Shown here in pieces: positions 35,024-42,848 of a DNA stretch of 64,000 nt (position 1 is its first letter; each line of letters starts with the position of its first letter). The notes beneath the pieces were generated by a model. It did not search any database and was not told the origin of the DNA. It worked only from the letters and a program-made list of their open reading frames with translations. Position numbers and translations under genes: made by a program. The DNA is taken from the NCBI GenBank assembly GCA_965267605.1, contig OZ254088.1, forward strand, positions 3,348,001-3,412,000. Reading direction: 5' to 3'. This stretch comes from G965267605 sp965267605. GTDB lineage: Bacteria; Bacteroidota; Bacteroidia; Flavobacteriales_E; Vicingaceae.

Positions 35024-35881
35024 ATGAACCATCAGAAATTGTGTATTTTCTGCAAAGGAGACTCGTCTTTTTCCGTAAGCGAGGAACACATTGTCCCAGA
35101 ATCCCTAGGAAATCATGAACACAAATTGCCACCAGGCGTGGTGTGTGATAAATGTAACAACTACTTCGCATCGAAAGTGGAGCAGAGAGCTTTGAATACG
35201 GAGTTTTTCAAAATGCTCAGGTTCGTCAATTTCATCCCTAATAAGAAGGGAAGGTTCTTAGAAGGTAAGATCATGATGGCTGGGGGCAAACGTCCTGCAT
35301 ATATGCGCGCACCAAGGAAAGAGGGAGATGCCATTAACGTTAGTATTGACTCTGAAACCTTTAAGTTGGTTCGTCAAGGAAAAGTTAAGAGCCTGATTGT
35401 CCCTGTGGAGACCTTGACCAACCCAGTGGTTGATGATGAATTCGTTTCGAGAATGTTAGCGAAGATAGGATACGAATTCCTGGCGCAGAGATTGTTGAAG
35501 GGTGATATTACAGTAGCTGATATTCTAGCCGAAACACAACTTGATTCGATAAGGGAGTATGTGCGTTACAACCAAAGGCAAGAAAATTGGAAGTACCATG
35601 CACGAAAGATATACTCTGAGAATGAGGCATTCTTTAAAGACTCTGGTGACTCAGTTGATATGGTGTTTGAGTGTGATTTCCTTTTTACCAAAGCTTCTGA
35701 ACTTTATTTTGTAATCGCCTTCAAGGGCTTCGAATTCGTAATTAATATGGCAGGAGATTCTATAGAGGGCTATCTAAAATGGCTTGAAGAGAATCAGAAC
35801 CGAAGTCCACTGTACACTGAAGAGAAACACTTTGGGTATGGTCTTACTCCAGGATTTGAAAAGAAAAATAGAAGAATTTAG
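35024..35881 (+). CDS. HNH endonuclease domain protein
   Basis: 285 residues. The N-terminal 50 residues form an HNH_5-type nuclease: zinc-binding C7xxC10 (CIFC) and C41xxC44 (VCDKCNNYF), and the catalytic SEEHIVPESLGN (H22) with a downstream Asn (N45/N46). The remaining 230 residues are mixed alpha/beta without a family I recognise and presumably bind the target. First gene of the island, with its own terminator upstream. HNH proteins of this type occur in mobile islands and defence loci; target and effect unknown. Convergent with the ASCH gene, overlapping by 4 bases. Confidence 0.85.
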   Translation: MNHQKLCIFCKGDSSFSVSEEHIVPESLGNHEHKLPPGVVCDKCNNYFASKVEQRALNTEFFKMLRFVNFIPNKKGRFLEGKIMMAGGKRPAYMRAPRKEGDAINVSIDSETFKLVRQGKVKSLIVPVETLTNPVVDDEFVSRMLAKIGYEFLAQRLLKGDITVADILAETQLDSIREYVRYNQRQENWKYHARKIYSENEAFFKDSGDSVDMVFECDFLFTKASELYFVIAFKGFEFVINMAGDSIEGYLKWLEENQNRSPLYTEEKHFGYGLTPGFEKKNRRI

Positions 35882-36288
35882 TCCTTAAGAGATTGAATAT
35901 TGGATTCGTCCAGGTAACAAAATGATTGCGGAGCTTTGAAATTTACGAAGACGTCATTAGGGTTTTTAGGATTACGGAACTTCTTAACCCGATCTATCAC
36001 TATGGAATACCCCAACTCCTTATCTGTATAATACTCAAAGAAGTCCTTACGTTTTATTCCACCCACCTCATTAAATTTCTTCCAAAGTGCGCTGGGCTTA
36101 TCCTTAATGATATCCTTAATTGTGAAGTACCCAATTAACTTCTGTTCTGGGTAACTCGAGTAGATGAACACCTTGGCGATATCTTCTTTAAAACCTGCTT
36201 TGCGAAATTCGACTTTTTTCGTGCCAGCTATGATTTGGTGAGCATACTTAGGCTTGATTGATAATAAAACGTTCGTCTGTACCCCCAT
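35878..36288 (-). CDS. ASCH domain protein (PUA-like)
   Basis: 136 residues from ATG 36288 (MGVQTNVLLSIKPKYAHQII). A single ASCH fold: LLSIKPKYAHQIIAGTKKVEFRK at the start, then FIYSSYPEQKLIGYFTI and a C-terminal PQSFCYLDE. ASCH domains are PUA relatives thought to bind RNA or modified nucleotides. The start lies inside the end of the PIN-GNAT fusion gene (41-base overlap in another frame), so the two are translated together and almost certainly act together. Confidence 0.85.
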   Translation of the reverse strand: MGVQTNVLLSIKPKYAHQIIAGTKKVEFRKAGFKEDIAKVFIYSSYPEQKLIGYFTIKDIIKDKPSALWKKFNEVGGIKRKDFFEYYTDKELGYSIVIDRVKKFRNPKNPNDVFVNFKAPQSFCYLDESNIQSLKD

Positions 36289-37750
36289 AATGCTTAATTT
36301 TCTCGTAGTCGGAATCTGACAGTTCACTTATTGTGACGAACTTGGCTTTATATGCCTCTAAGTCATCAAAGCGCCTATTCTTGATTGGGACTTCCAAATA
36401 TGTTACCAATCTAAATATCAAGATCGTAACCTTTTTACGTCCGGAAAAGAAGTTATCCAACTCTGAATCTTGAAAAACAGAGATTTTCTTGACTTGGCTC
36501 TTTAACTCTTCAACAGAAGAAACTCGGGTATACTCTTCAAGAATTCCAATTGGTTGGATGAACCCACCTCCGGACAAGTAGAAATACAAAATGTCACCCT
36601 TTGAAAGCCCTTTTTTAGTCGAATTGCAAATATACGCTTTGCGAATGGCGTTACCTGCTACTTCGGAAATGCTTGACTCTAGGGTCTCGAAGAGAGTCCG
36701 CTGACGGGTTGGAGAATCTTTAAAGAGAATGTCGAACCATCTTTGCTGAATGGGGACAACCCATTTCTTAAAACCAACATCTGTATAGTATGGATGCTGA
36801 ATTGCGAGATTCGCGCATTTTTCAAAACCAGAATGAGATTTATCAAGAATCTTGTAAAGGACGCGTTCTGTTTGCTCTTGTTTGTTTTGGAATTCCAGAT
36901 TTTGAAAGCCGAAAGATTGGAATAAACCTATAAGCTCACTTTGCTTCTCAAAGGTGGTAACGTAGAGATGATCAACACCATTTTCAACGCAATAGTGGAT
37001 CATTTTCCCGATGAACAACTCTCCCATCTTCTTACCGAGGCCTTCTTTATCAACCTTTAGAGTACAAAGCTTTAGAATCGCTGTCTTGTATTCAGCGAAG
37101 GGATGATCTTCGTGGACGTAGGGCTCGATATTGTAAATAAGCAGGGCGCACAAATCCCCTTCAATTTTCATATAGTAGCATTGACGATCCTGTTGTGCAC
37201 ATTTTTCTACAAACCATTTGTCAAAGTCATAGTCCTCACGTAATGAATCAAAGAAATCTGTCTGTAATAGTGGTAACAATTCTCTGGTTGATCCGTGATG
37301 GATCACAGGATGGGTTGGGACAATTTTTTTAAACGCTTCATAAATGATTGCATAGCCACTACCAGGAGAGATTATTTTCTTTTCGCATCCAATGGCTTTC
37401 GCCATTCTCTTAATGTCCTTGTCTGTTGTTACTAGATAATCAACGTAGCCGTACTTGACCTGGGTTAAGAGTAGAAAGTCGATTCTATCATTGTCTTTTT
37501 TGATATGAGCAACAAGCTGCGGAAGAATCGGGGCCGGATTTTGGATTTCAGGATATTTATTGATTTTGGAAAGGCTAATCTTTTTGCGCTCAGTGTCCTT
37601 GTCTTTTCCTAAGTCTTCTTTTGAGGCAGGATGTACTAGGAATTGACAACCATGTTCACCACCGATTTGTAACAAACCCGTGAATTCGCTATCTAACTCT
37701 TTGTTGTCTTCAAGGTTGATAATAATATTTGTGTCCAACAAGAACCTCAT
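36248..37750 (-). CDS. PIN nuclease-GNAT acetyltransferase-PUA-like fusion
   Basis: 500 residues. Residues 1-140: PIN domain with D6 in LLDTN, acids near E45, D88/D91 and TTDKD (D110, D112). Residues about 165-305: GNAT domain with the acetyl-CoA loop region LKVDKEGLGKKMGELFIGKMI and the strand-helix YVTTFEKQSELIGLFQSFGF. Residues about 365-500: a PUA/EVE-like end with KKGLSKGDILYFYLSGGGFIQPIGI and KVTILIFRL. PIN domains cut RNA, GNAT proteins can acetylate aminoacyl-tRNA, and PUA-like domains read RNA or modified bases, so an RNA-directed toxin, or an RNA-modifying and repair enzyme, are both plausible. Followed by an overlapping ASCH gene. Confidence 0.83.
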   Translation of the reverse strand: MRFLLDTNIIINLEDNKELDSEFTGLLQIGGEHGCQFLVHPASKEDLGKDKDTERKKISLSKINKYPEIQNPAPILPQLVAHIKKDNDRIDFLLLTQVKYGYVDYLVTTDKDIKRMAKAIGCEKKIISPGSGYAIIYEAFKKIVPTHPVIHHGSTRELLPLLQTDFFDSLREDYDFDKWFVEKCAQQDRQCYYMKIEGDLCALLIYNIEPYVHEDHPFAEYKTAILKLCTLKVDKEGLGKKMGELFIGKMIHYCVENGVDHLYVTTFEKQSELIGLFQSFGFQNLEFQNKQEQTERVLYKILDKSHSGFEKCANLAIQHPYYTDVGFKKWVVPIQQRWFDILFKDSPTRQRTLFETLESSISEVAGNAIRKAYICNSTKKGLSKGDILYFYLSGGGFIQPIGILEEYTRVSSVEELKSQVKKISVFQDSELDNFFSGRKKVTILIFRLVTYLEVPIKNRRFDDLEAYKAKFVTISELSDSDYEKIKHYGGTDERFIINQA

Positions 37751-37951
37751 GATTTCCTACCCAAGACTACTAATCTAGCCACATTTCATCTAAGTCCTTT
37801 TATACCAGCACGTTTTAAGGTTCACTACGGCCTTGCCTCTTTTGTTCGATTTTAACGAAACTATGATTTGAGTCAGATAGGTTGGCAACCAAATTTAATT
37901 TCTACTTCACCCCTTGCTACAAGGCTGGTTCTTATAGGTGCTTGAGTAAGA

Positions 37952-38326
37952 TCAGTTGACTAACATGCACTTGAGTAGGTCAGAGGTGCTGCCAAGCTCG
38001 GAGAGATGCGCAAATGCACCTACTTCCTTGTACATGGAGCTATTTGATTCCATGTAATTAAAGGAGACTACGATAATCCGTAGGTTAGGAAACTGTCTGG
38101 TGGTGGTTTGAATTTCAGTTAGTGGTTTGGGATCAAATGCTGAAAATCCAACGACACAATAATCAGGGGTTTTCGTTCGCATAAATTTTCTGGCAGTCTT
38201 AAGATTGTCTGCATAACCAATTACATGAACTTGTGCTGTGTGAGTTTGTAGTTCTTGGGTTAAAGCCTGTCGGTAATGTTCTTTTGGATGGCAGATGAAT
38301 ACTGAGGTCATGGGGTTACTGTTCAT
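37952..38326 (-). CDS. phosphorylation-dead receiver-domain protein
   Basis: 124 residues, the length of a stand-alone receiver. The fold is followed well (SVFICHPKEHYRQALTQEL..., VIGYADNLKTARKFM, FPNLRIIVVSFN, EVGAFAHLSEL) as in NarL-type receivers, but the acidic pocket is replaced (CHPKEH), the phospho-acceptor Asp position reads CVVGFSAFDP and the conserved Lys is absent. It therefore probably acts as a phosphorylation-independent protein-binding module. No output domain. It sits alone between the PIN-GNAT operon and the kinase, facing the same direction. Confidence 0.72.
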   Translation of the reverse strand: MNSNPMTSVFICHPKEHYRQALTQELQTHTAQVHVIGYADNLKTARKFMRTKTPDYCVVGFSAFDPKPLTEIQTTTRQFPNLRIIVVSFNYMESNSSMYKEVGAFAHLSELGSTSDLLKCMLVN

Positions 38327-38730
38327 AATCTTTCATTTTACCTCAAAAAAGAGGGGTGGTACTTCAACTTATCGTACGAGAGGTACCGCGAAGCACCCAC
38401 AAGCCGAATAAGCAAAGCCCACCCCATAAAGGCGTGAGCGTTAGCTTTCATTCTCGGCTTGTTAGAATTTCGCGGTTTTCTCGTACAAGAATTTATAGCA
38501 ACGCTATAGCAATATTTTCTGCAATAAAGGTAGGGCAAAAGAAAGTCGGCTCAACATCAAGAGTGATTAGGTATTTGGACGGAGCAAAAAAGAGATGTGT
38601 ATATGCACTAGTTTGATTCAGAGAAAAGACAGAATTTGAAATAGGATTACTCTTCCATCGGATTTGCTGCAACTTTTTTCATTTCAGCAACATAAGTTTG
38701 GAACGAAGGGGATTATATGCTAAACCGTTA
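38327..38730. other. gene-free stretch with a large symmetrical inverted repeat
   Basis: 404 bases between the receiver-like gene and the kinase gene. It contains a CCTC-A6-GAGG hairpin (38341-38354), the long inverted repeat at 38374-38486, and a perfect TATAGC-AAC-GCTATA hairpin (38494-38508). No open frame here has protein-like composition. Confidence 0.6.
38374..38486. repeat. three-stem symmetrical inverted repeat
   Basis: GTACGAG/CTCGTAC (7 bp), ACCGCGAA/TTCGCGGT (8 bp) and CAAGCCGA/TCGGCTTG (8 bp) pair in order across a 46-base centre. Internal loops are 4/3 and exactly 7/7 bases, so either strand can fold into one long interrupted hairpin. It lacks the GTTRRRY/RYYYAAC boxes of integron attC sites. 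Could be a structured RNA, a recombination site or the remnant of a miniature element. Confidence 0.55.
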
Positions 38731-40182
38731 TTAGAAGTTCCAATCACTTGGGTTCTCATTTTGCTTCTTCAACCTCTCTTGTTCCTTTTTCTTATAGAGT
38801 TCATTAGATTGAATAATGCTAACCTTAATCACCGCAGGTAGCTTTAGATTTGAGAATTGAGCCATGTCCAGTTCTATGGCTTCGTCTTTAATAAATCCTG
38901 CTAATTGAAATTGAATGGAGCTATCTATGAAGTCTTCATTTAAAACCTCCTTTATATACTTCTGGACATCCCACTGATCTGCAACATATGCCAGTGTCCA
39001 CATTGCCTTGAAACATATTAGGCGTGTGTTAGGATCATCTACAGTAATTATTATATCTCTTAGAAACCTCCCAAAGGTTCCGGTCTGATTGAATGGCCAT
39101 CCAGTGGTACCGAAGCAGTTATCAATTCTATCAGCATAAGTTTGTGCGAATCGATGAAAATCTGCGCCTATACTGTTATAATATTCCTTGATTCTTTCTC
39201 CCTTTGAAAGGAAGGAGATTATAGGATCAAGGTAATCGTAGTAAGGGTGTTCATGCCATGTTCCAAGAACAGCGCTTTCATGGAATTTCACCCATTCTAT
39301 ATCTTCCGTAGTAGTTACAATATCTTTAAGGGTCAGGTAATCAACCGGAATGCTTTGATTTGAATGAAGATCCTTCAGAGCTTCATAATGTTCCTCAAAC
39401 TCCTGGATATTTTCAAATCTATTTTCAGGATACTCTTCAGTCGCTCTTGATACCAGAGAGGAAAGCATAAATGGTTGAAAGTTGCTGGGGCTTTTACCAG
39501 TGAACACAAAGTATGCAAGCTTGCCTAATCCGTAAATGTCGCTCTTTGGGGTTGCATCTTTTAGCTTTGCTAACTGTTCTGGTGAAACATAAAGTATTTG
39601 ACCATAACCTGAAGCGCTAGACCCTGTGTAATGGGAAAGGGAATTTTCATCTTTTCCTAATCCGAAATCCGAAACCTGAACCATGGGGCCTGTTTCTCGC
39701 TCGAAAATCAAGACATTGTTCGGAGAAATATCTCGATGAATAATTCCCTTTGAATGGGCACATTTTATTGCTGAAACAATCTGGTCGAAAATGGTGAAAC
39801 GATCTTCATCAGTTAATGTGTTATTGTGCTTGCTTATATAGTCGTAAAGGTTACAGTTGGCAAATGGCATCAAATACCACAAACGTTCGTTCTCTTTATC
39901 ATTACCACTAATAAGCACATCAACTACATGGTCACAATCAGAGAGTGCCATCTGTAGTTTGACTTCCCTAAGTAACCTATATCGATATCCCTCATTAGTA
40001 TAGAATTTCTTTTTAAGCATTTTCAATGCATAAGGTGAACCCGTTTCTTCATGTTGATATTTAACTACATCACAGAAATATCCACTTCCCTTTCGGCCAA
40101 TATGTTTTAGCTTACTGATTGACAATGGTTCTGAAGTATTGATATCACTCATATCCTTAATACTATTTGTGGAATAGGGCAT
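38731..40182 (-). CDS. cytoplasmic Hanks-type Ser/Thr protein kinase
   Basis: 483 residues with a complete N-terminal kinase (about 22-270): glycine loop IGRKGSG, ATP-anchoring K54 in YALKMLK, helix-C E73, catalytic loop HRDISPNN (D151, N156), DFG (172-174), YVSPEQL and D215. HRDISPNN replaces the more usual HRDLKPEN. There is no membrane helix. The C-terminal 210 residues are helical with ARM/HEAT-like character (for example IRDIIITVDDPNTRLICFKAMWTLAYV) and may sense or bind a partner. Next gene upstream in the same direction is the LRAT-like membrane protein, 67 bases away. Kinases of this soluble type occur in phage-defence islands. Confidence 0.9.
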   Translation of the reverse strand: MPYSTNSIKDMSDINTSEPLSISKLKHIGRKGSGYFCDVVKYQHEETGSPYALKMLKKKFYTNEGYRYRLLREVKLQMALSDCDHVVDVLISGNDKENERLWYLMPFANCNLYDYISKHNNTLTDEDRFTIFDQIVSAIKCAHSKGIIHRDISPNNVLIFERETGPMVQVSDFGLGKDENSLSHYTGSSASGYGQILYVSPEQLAKLKDATPKSDIYGLGKLAYFVFTGKSPSNFQPFMLSSLVSRATEEYPENRFENIQEFEEHYEALKDLHSNQSIPVDYLTLKDIVTTTEDIEWVKFHESAVLGTWHEHPYYDYLDPIISFLSKGERIKEYYNSIGADFHRFAQTYADRIDNCFGTTGWPFNQTGTFGRFLRDIIITVDDPNTRLICFKAMWTLAYVADQWDVQKYIKEVLNEDFIDSSIQFQLAGFIKDEAIELDMAQFSNLKLPAVIKVSIIQSNELYKKKEQERLKKQNENPSDWNF

Positions 40183-40249
40183 TTTAATAGATGCAAAAAG
40201 CCACTACATAGTGGCTTGCCTAAACTCTGATTCGGTATATCTCCTGTTC

Positions 40250-40684
40250 TTATTCTGAACTTGCAACCGCAGCCACAATGAGTGCAAGAGCTGCAAATCC
40301 AAAAAAGCTTCTTGACTGACTACTTGTTGCTTTGCCCGTTTGAACATAACTACTGTAGTGTTGACAATTCTGAAACAGAATGTTGTACCCTGGTTGTCCA
40401 ATTTTAGCTACAGCACGATTAAATGCCTGTTCTCGTTGTGCATCATTACCAGCAAACCGGTTGATCCTAAGGGGCTTAAATTTGCTCATTAGCTGTTCAA
40501 GCTCCCATGACCTGAGCAGGCGAATACCATTTTTCATATTGGCAGCGAACAAATGCTCACCTGTATAGGAGTCAACACCAACATATACCAATGTGTGATC
40601 GAATACTTCCCAACCAACCTTCTTGGTAACGACAACATCTGCTGAACGCAGGTGGTATTTTTTTACAAATTGATCTATAGTCAT
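40250..40684 (-). CDS. LRAT-like membrane-anchored thiol hydrolase/acyltransferase
   Basis: 144 residues. LRAT/NlpC-type papain-like fold: early ADVVV strand, candidate catalytic H30 in FDHTLVYVG, and the nucleophile C107 in FQNCQHYSSYV, close to the family NCEHF motif. A single C-terminal hydrophobic helix (about 127-142) then anchors it in a membrane by its tail. LRAT-family proteins cleave or transfer acyl chains of phospholipids. Beside a soluble Ser/Thr kinase it could be an effector acting on the membrane, but that is inference. Confidence 0.8.
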   Translation of the reverse strand: MTIDQFVKKYHLRSADVVVTKKVGWEVFDHTLVYVGVDSYTGEHLFAANMKNGIRLLRSWELEQLMSKFKPLRINRFAGNDAQREQAFNRAVAKIGQPGYNILFQNCQHYSSYVQTGKATSSQSRSFFGFAALALIVAAVASSE

Positions 40685-40839
40685 TTATAGCAGTTAAGTA
40701 GTTCTTATTTAGAACGATTCTACATAACATTTGGTTGCCTTGACATTGTGAAAAGATTAAAAAAAACCGTCAATCGCTTGAGTTTAATCTGAGAACGACC
40801 TGTGCTATGCCTGACGGAACCTGCACCAACACTTAGGTT

Positions 40840-41700
40840 TTAGTTTCCGAATAGGTGAAGTACACCGGACTTTTCAGATTCACGACCATAGAGATCCCGA
40901 TAACGAACTATCCAGAAGTAAACTCCATCAGAAGCGTTGGAGCCGTTAGGTGTTTTGCCATCCCAGGATATGGTAGTTCCATTGCTCTGATACAGTTCAC
41001 GACCCCAACGGTTAAAGATGTGCAAATTGGCATCATCTACGCAGTCAAGGACAAGAGGCCTGAAGATGTCGTTCTTCCCATCATGGTTAGGGGTGAATAT
41101 ATTGGGCATCTCCAGCAATGCACCGGCTTCATCACAAGTTGGTTCTACCGTTGCAGCAACAACACAGGAAGTGTCAGTGGTGAAAGTGAATTTCAACAGA
41201 CCATAGTCATCAGAATTTAGGGGGCTGAGTTGTCTAATACCAACTGGAAATCCTTTGCCAGTTACTTTATAATGGTAGATATGCGATGCGTTGAAAGGAT
41301 CATTTGTGGGTGGGTGAAACCATGTAACCCCTCCATCTACACTTATCTCCATTCTCTGTGTGGGTTGAGGCAAAGAAGATCCATTGCATCTGTTAGGTTC
41401 TGGAAAAGAATAGGCATACTCCATATCAAACCCAACATTCCCAGTCATGAAACCTACAGGTGAAGGAAATATGGGTGTGTTCTCAATTGTGCCACATGGA
41501 GCTGTCCAGAAACTTGGCCTCCATATACTGTAACTACCTTCTACAATTAAGCAATAGTCAATACCGTTTTGCAAAGGTACAGTATCGAATACGTGTTCAA
41601 TTTGTTGGTCACCTGTGTTATAGGGATCAAAATAGAAGATCGACTGACTGGATAAAGACAGCACACTAATACTGAACAAGATCAAAAGAAGCGACTTCAT
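40840..41700 (-). CDS. secreted T9SS type-B protein inside the island
   Basis: 286 residues. Signal peptide (about 1-19), a beta-rich domain of about 170 residues containing one WFHPPTNDP loop and several cysteines, and a type-B sorting domain (about 196-286): MPNIFTPNHDGKNDIFRP, LHIFNRWGRELYQ, WDGKTPNG, DGVYFWIVRY. Note NHDGKND in place of the more common NGDG. The presence of a host-type secreted protein within a mobile region suggests the cargo was collected from Bacteroidota hosts. Function unknown. Confidence 0.84.
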   Translation of the reverse strand: MKSLLLILFSISVLSLSSQSIFYFDPYNTGDQQIEHVFDTVPLQNGIDYCLIVEGSYSIWRPSFWTAPCGTIENTPIFPSPVGFMTGNVGFDMEYAYSFPEPNRCNGSSLPQPTQRMEISVDGGVTWFHPPTNDPFNASHIYHYKVTGKGFPVGIRQLSPLNSDDYGLLKFTFTTDTSCVVAATVEPTCDEAGALLEMPNIFTPNHDGKNDIFRPLVLDCVDDANLHIFNRWGRELYQSNGTTISWDGKTPNGSNASDGVYFWIVRYRDLYGRESEKSGVLHLFGN

Positions 41701-41838
41701 CCCACTGCGTTCAGAGGTGATTACTAATAAAGTTACCCAATACAGGTAAAAAGTGGGCTTATTTGTTAGGTCGAAGCCAGTTTGAATTCATAAGCGGTCT
41801 TGTTAAAGCTATGATTTGGTGGTTTGACATCATATCCG

Positions 41839-41877
41839 CAGGTAGTTCAACCGCGTTTTTTCAGGTTCAACTACCTG
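41839..41877. repeat. 14-bp inverted repeat hairpin
   Basis: CAGGTAGTTCAACC (41839-41852) and GGTTCAACTACCTG (41864-41877), one mismatch in 14, with an 11-base loop containing T6. It lies about 140 bases upstream of the T9SS gene at 40840-41700 and directly before the phased AACCTG repeats. Confidence 0.6.
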
Positions 41878-41904
41878 TAAACAACATGTCAAGTAGCTGG
41901 GCAC

Positions 41905-41942
41905 AACCTGCAACCAACCTGGTCACAACCTGGCGTAACCTG
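41905..41942 (+). repeat. four AACCTG repeats in helical phase
   Basis: AACCTG starts at 41905, 41916, 41927 and 41937, spacing 11, 11 and 10. An inverted copy (CAGGTT) occurs in the hairpin at 41862-41867. This arrangement looks like a multi-site for a DNA-binding protein, such as a regulator of the divergent T9SS gene, or iterons for an island replication or transfer protein. Confidence 0.5.
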
Positions 41943-42120
41943 AGTAAATAGGGCGATTCAGGATTTTGAAGACCCTGAAAGTAGGAGAATAAAGGAAAAC
42001 AAAGGAGAAGCGGGGCCAATTAGAGTCATTCACAGTCATTTGGGAACAGAGTAGTTCAAACTTTCCGAAGTTGCAGTGATCTTAAATGACGTAAACCCAA
42101 GGAGAGAACACGGGTGTTTG

Positions 42121-42164
42121 TGTCGTAATGTGCCGAAAGGTGACTGATTATGTCGGAAAGTGAC
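42121..42164 (+). repeat. 20-base-period repeats, IS21-end-like
   Basis: TGCCGAAAGGTGAC (42131) and TGTCGGAAAGTGAC (42151) are two copies 20 bases apart, with a weaker TGTCGTAATG before them, and an inverted ACTTTCCGA at 42060-42068. Multiple terminal repeats containing GGAAAGTGAC are typical of IS21-family ends. No istA/istB genes are present, so at most a remnant. Confidence 0.3.
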
Positions 42165-42650
42165 GTGTTACACCAAGCAGTGTGATCCATCTTTCCACAT
42201 TTGTTGAAGATACAACTCAGAAAGGCCAATCTGGTGTATCAAAAGTATGCCTCAGAGATGAAGGATGAAGAAGTCTGTAGGAGACCGGGGAACCATGCAA
42301 AGACATGAAAATCTGAGTCTCGGCCTGGCGAAGTGTTGAATGAAAGCTCAAAGCAAGCAAATTAGCAACACTTGGGGGTTACTATAGGCGCTTGTGGTTC
42401 CCGTGCTTGCAAAGGGAATTTGCAGATCTGATCAAATAGGAATCAGGATGCCCACTCGAATCTTGCTTTCTCGTCTTAGGTCATGATAATTGGAGCGTTA
42501 TACATGGCGAGGTAATCAATTGAGTTCAACTTTTGAATTGAGTAATGAATAGTTGAAACAGGACAGCGTGTGAACAGCTCTGTTTCAATTCCGCACCACG
42601 TAATTAAGCCTAGCAATGGGCAATGAATGTAAACTATATTCTGATGTGGT

Positions 42651-42848
42651 ATGGATAGATTGGGTGAAGACAGAATTGAGAGGGGAAGGCACCGTCTTAG
42701 AAAGAGGTTGTCAATGGAGAAAATCAGGGCGATTCCTAAATACAGGAATCTTACAAAAGAAGAATATGATGATTTGATCTATAGACTGAGTGATTTGGCA
42801 TTGTTATTGTTGGAATCCTATATATTTATTCAAAACCAATCGCCATGA
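42651..42848 (+). CDS. small protein coupled to the serine recombinase
   Basis: 65 residues, very basic N-terminal third (RIERGRHRLRKRL) and a helical C-terminal part (TKEEYDDLIYRLSDLALLLLESYIF). The stop overlaps the recombinase start as ATGA, so the two are translationally coupled. A second possible start is the ATG at 42714 (MEKIRAIPKY). By size, charge and position it is a candidate recombination directionality or regulatory factor for the integrase; no family is recognised. Confidence 0.6.
   Translation: MDRLGEDRIERGRHRLRKRLSMEKIRAIPKYRNLTKEEYDDLIYRLSDLALLLLESYIFIQNQSP

Larger units (their letters stand above)
41701..42650. other. 950-base gene-poor stretch with repeats
   Basis: No convincing gene. 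Holds a 14-bp-arm hairpin (41839-41877), four phased AACCTG repeats (41905-41942), a 20-base-period motif (42121-42164), and an AAGTGTTG...CAACACTT inverted pair around 42340-42380. A 62-residue open frame at 41763-41951 overlaps the hairpin and repeats and is not accepted. The mosaic suggests a decayed mobile element and/or control region of the island. Confidence 0.6.

Noticed and set aside
34737..35027. 96-residue plus-strand open frame at the island left edge
   Set aside because: Composition matches an antisense reading of tRNA-like sequence and hairpins; no start context or domain.
38374..38486. Possible integron attC site
   Set aside because: No GTTRRRY/RYYYAAC core boxes, no cassette array and no integron tyrosine integrase nearby.
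38356..38616. 86-residue open frame over the long inverted repeat
   Set aside because: Overlaps the symmetrical repeat, unlikely residue composition, no supporting context.
41763..41951. 62-residue open frame in the gene-poor island region
   Set aside because: Overlaps the 14-bp hairpin and the phased AACCTG repeats; no homology recognised.
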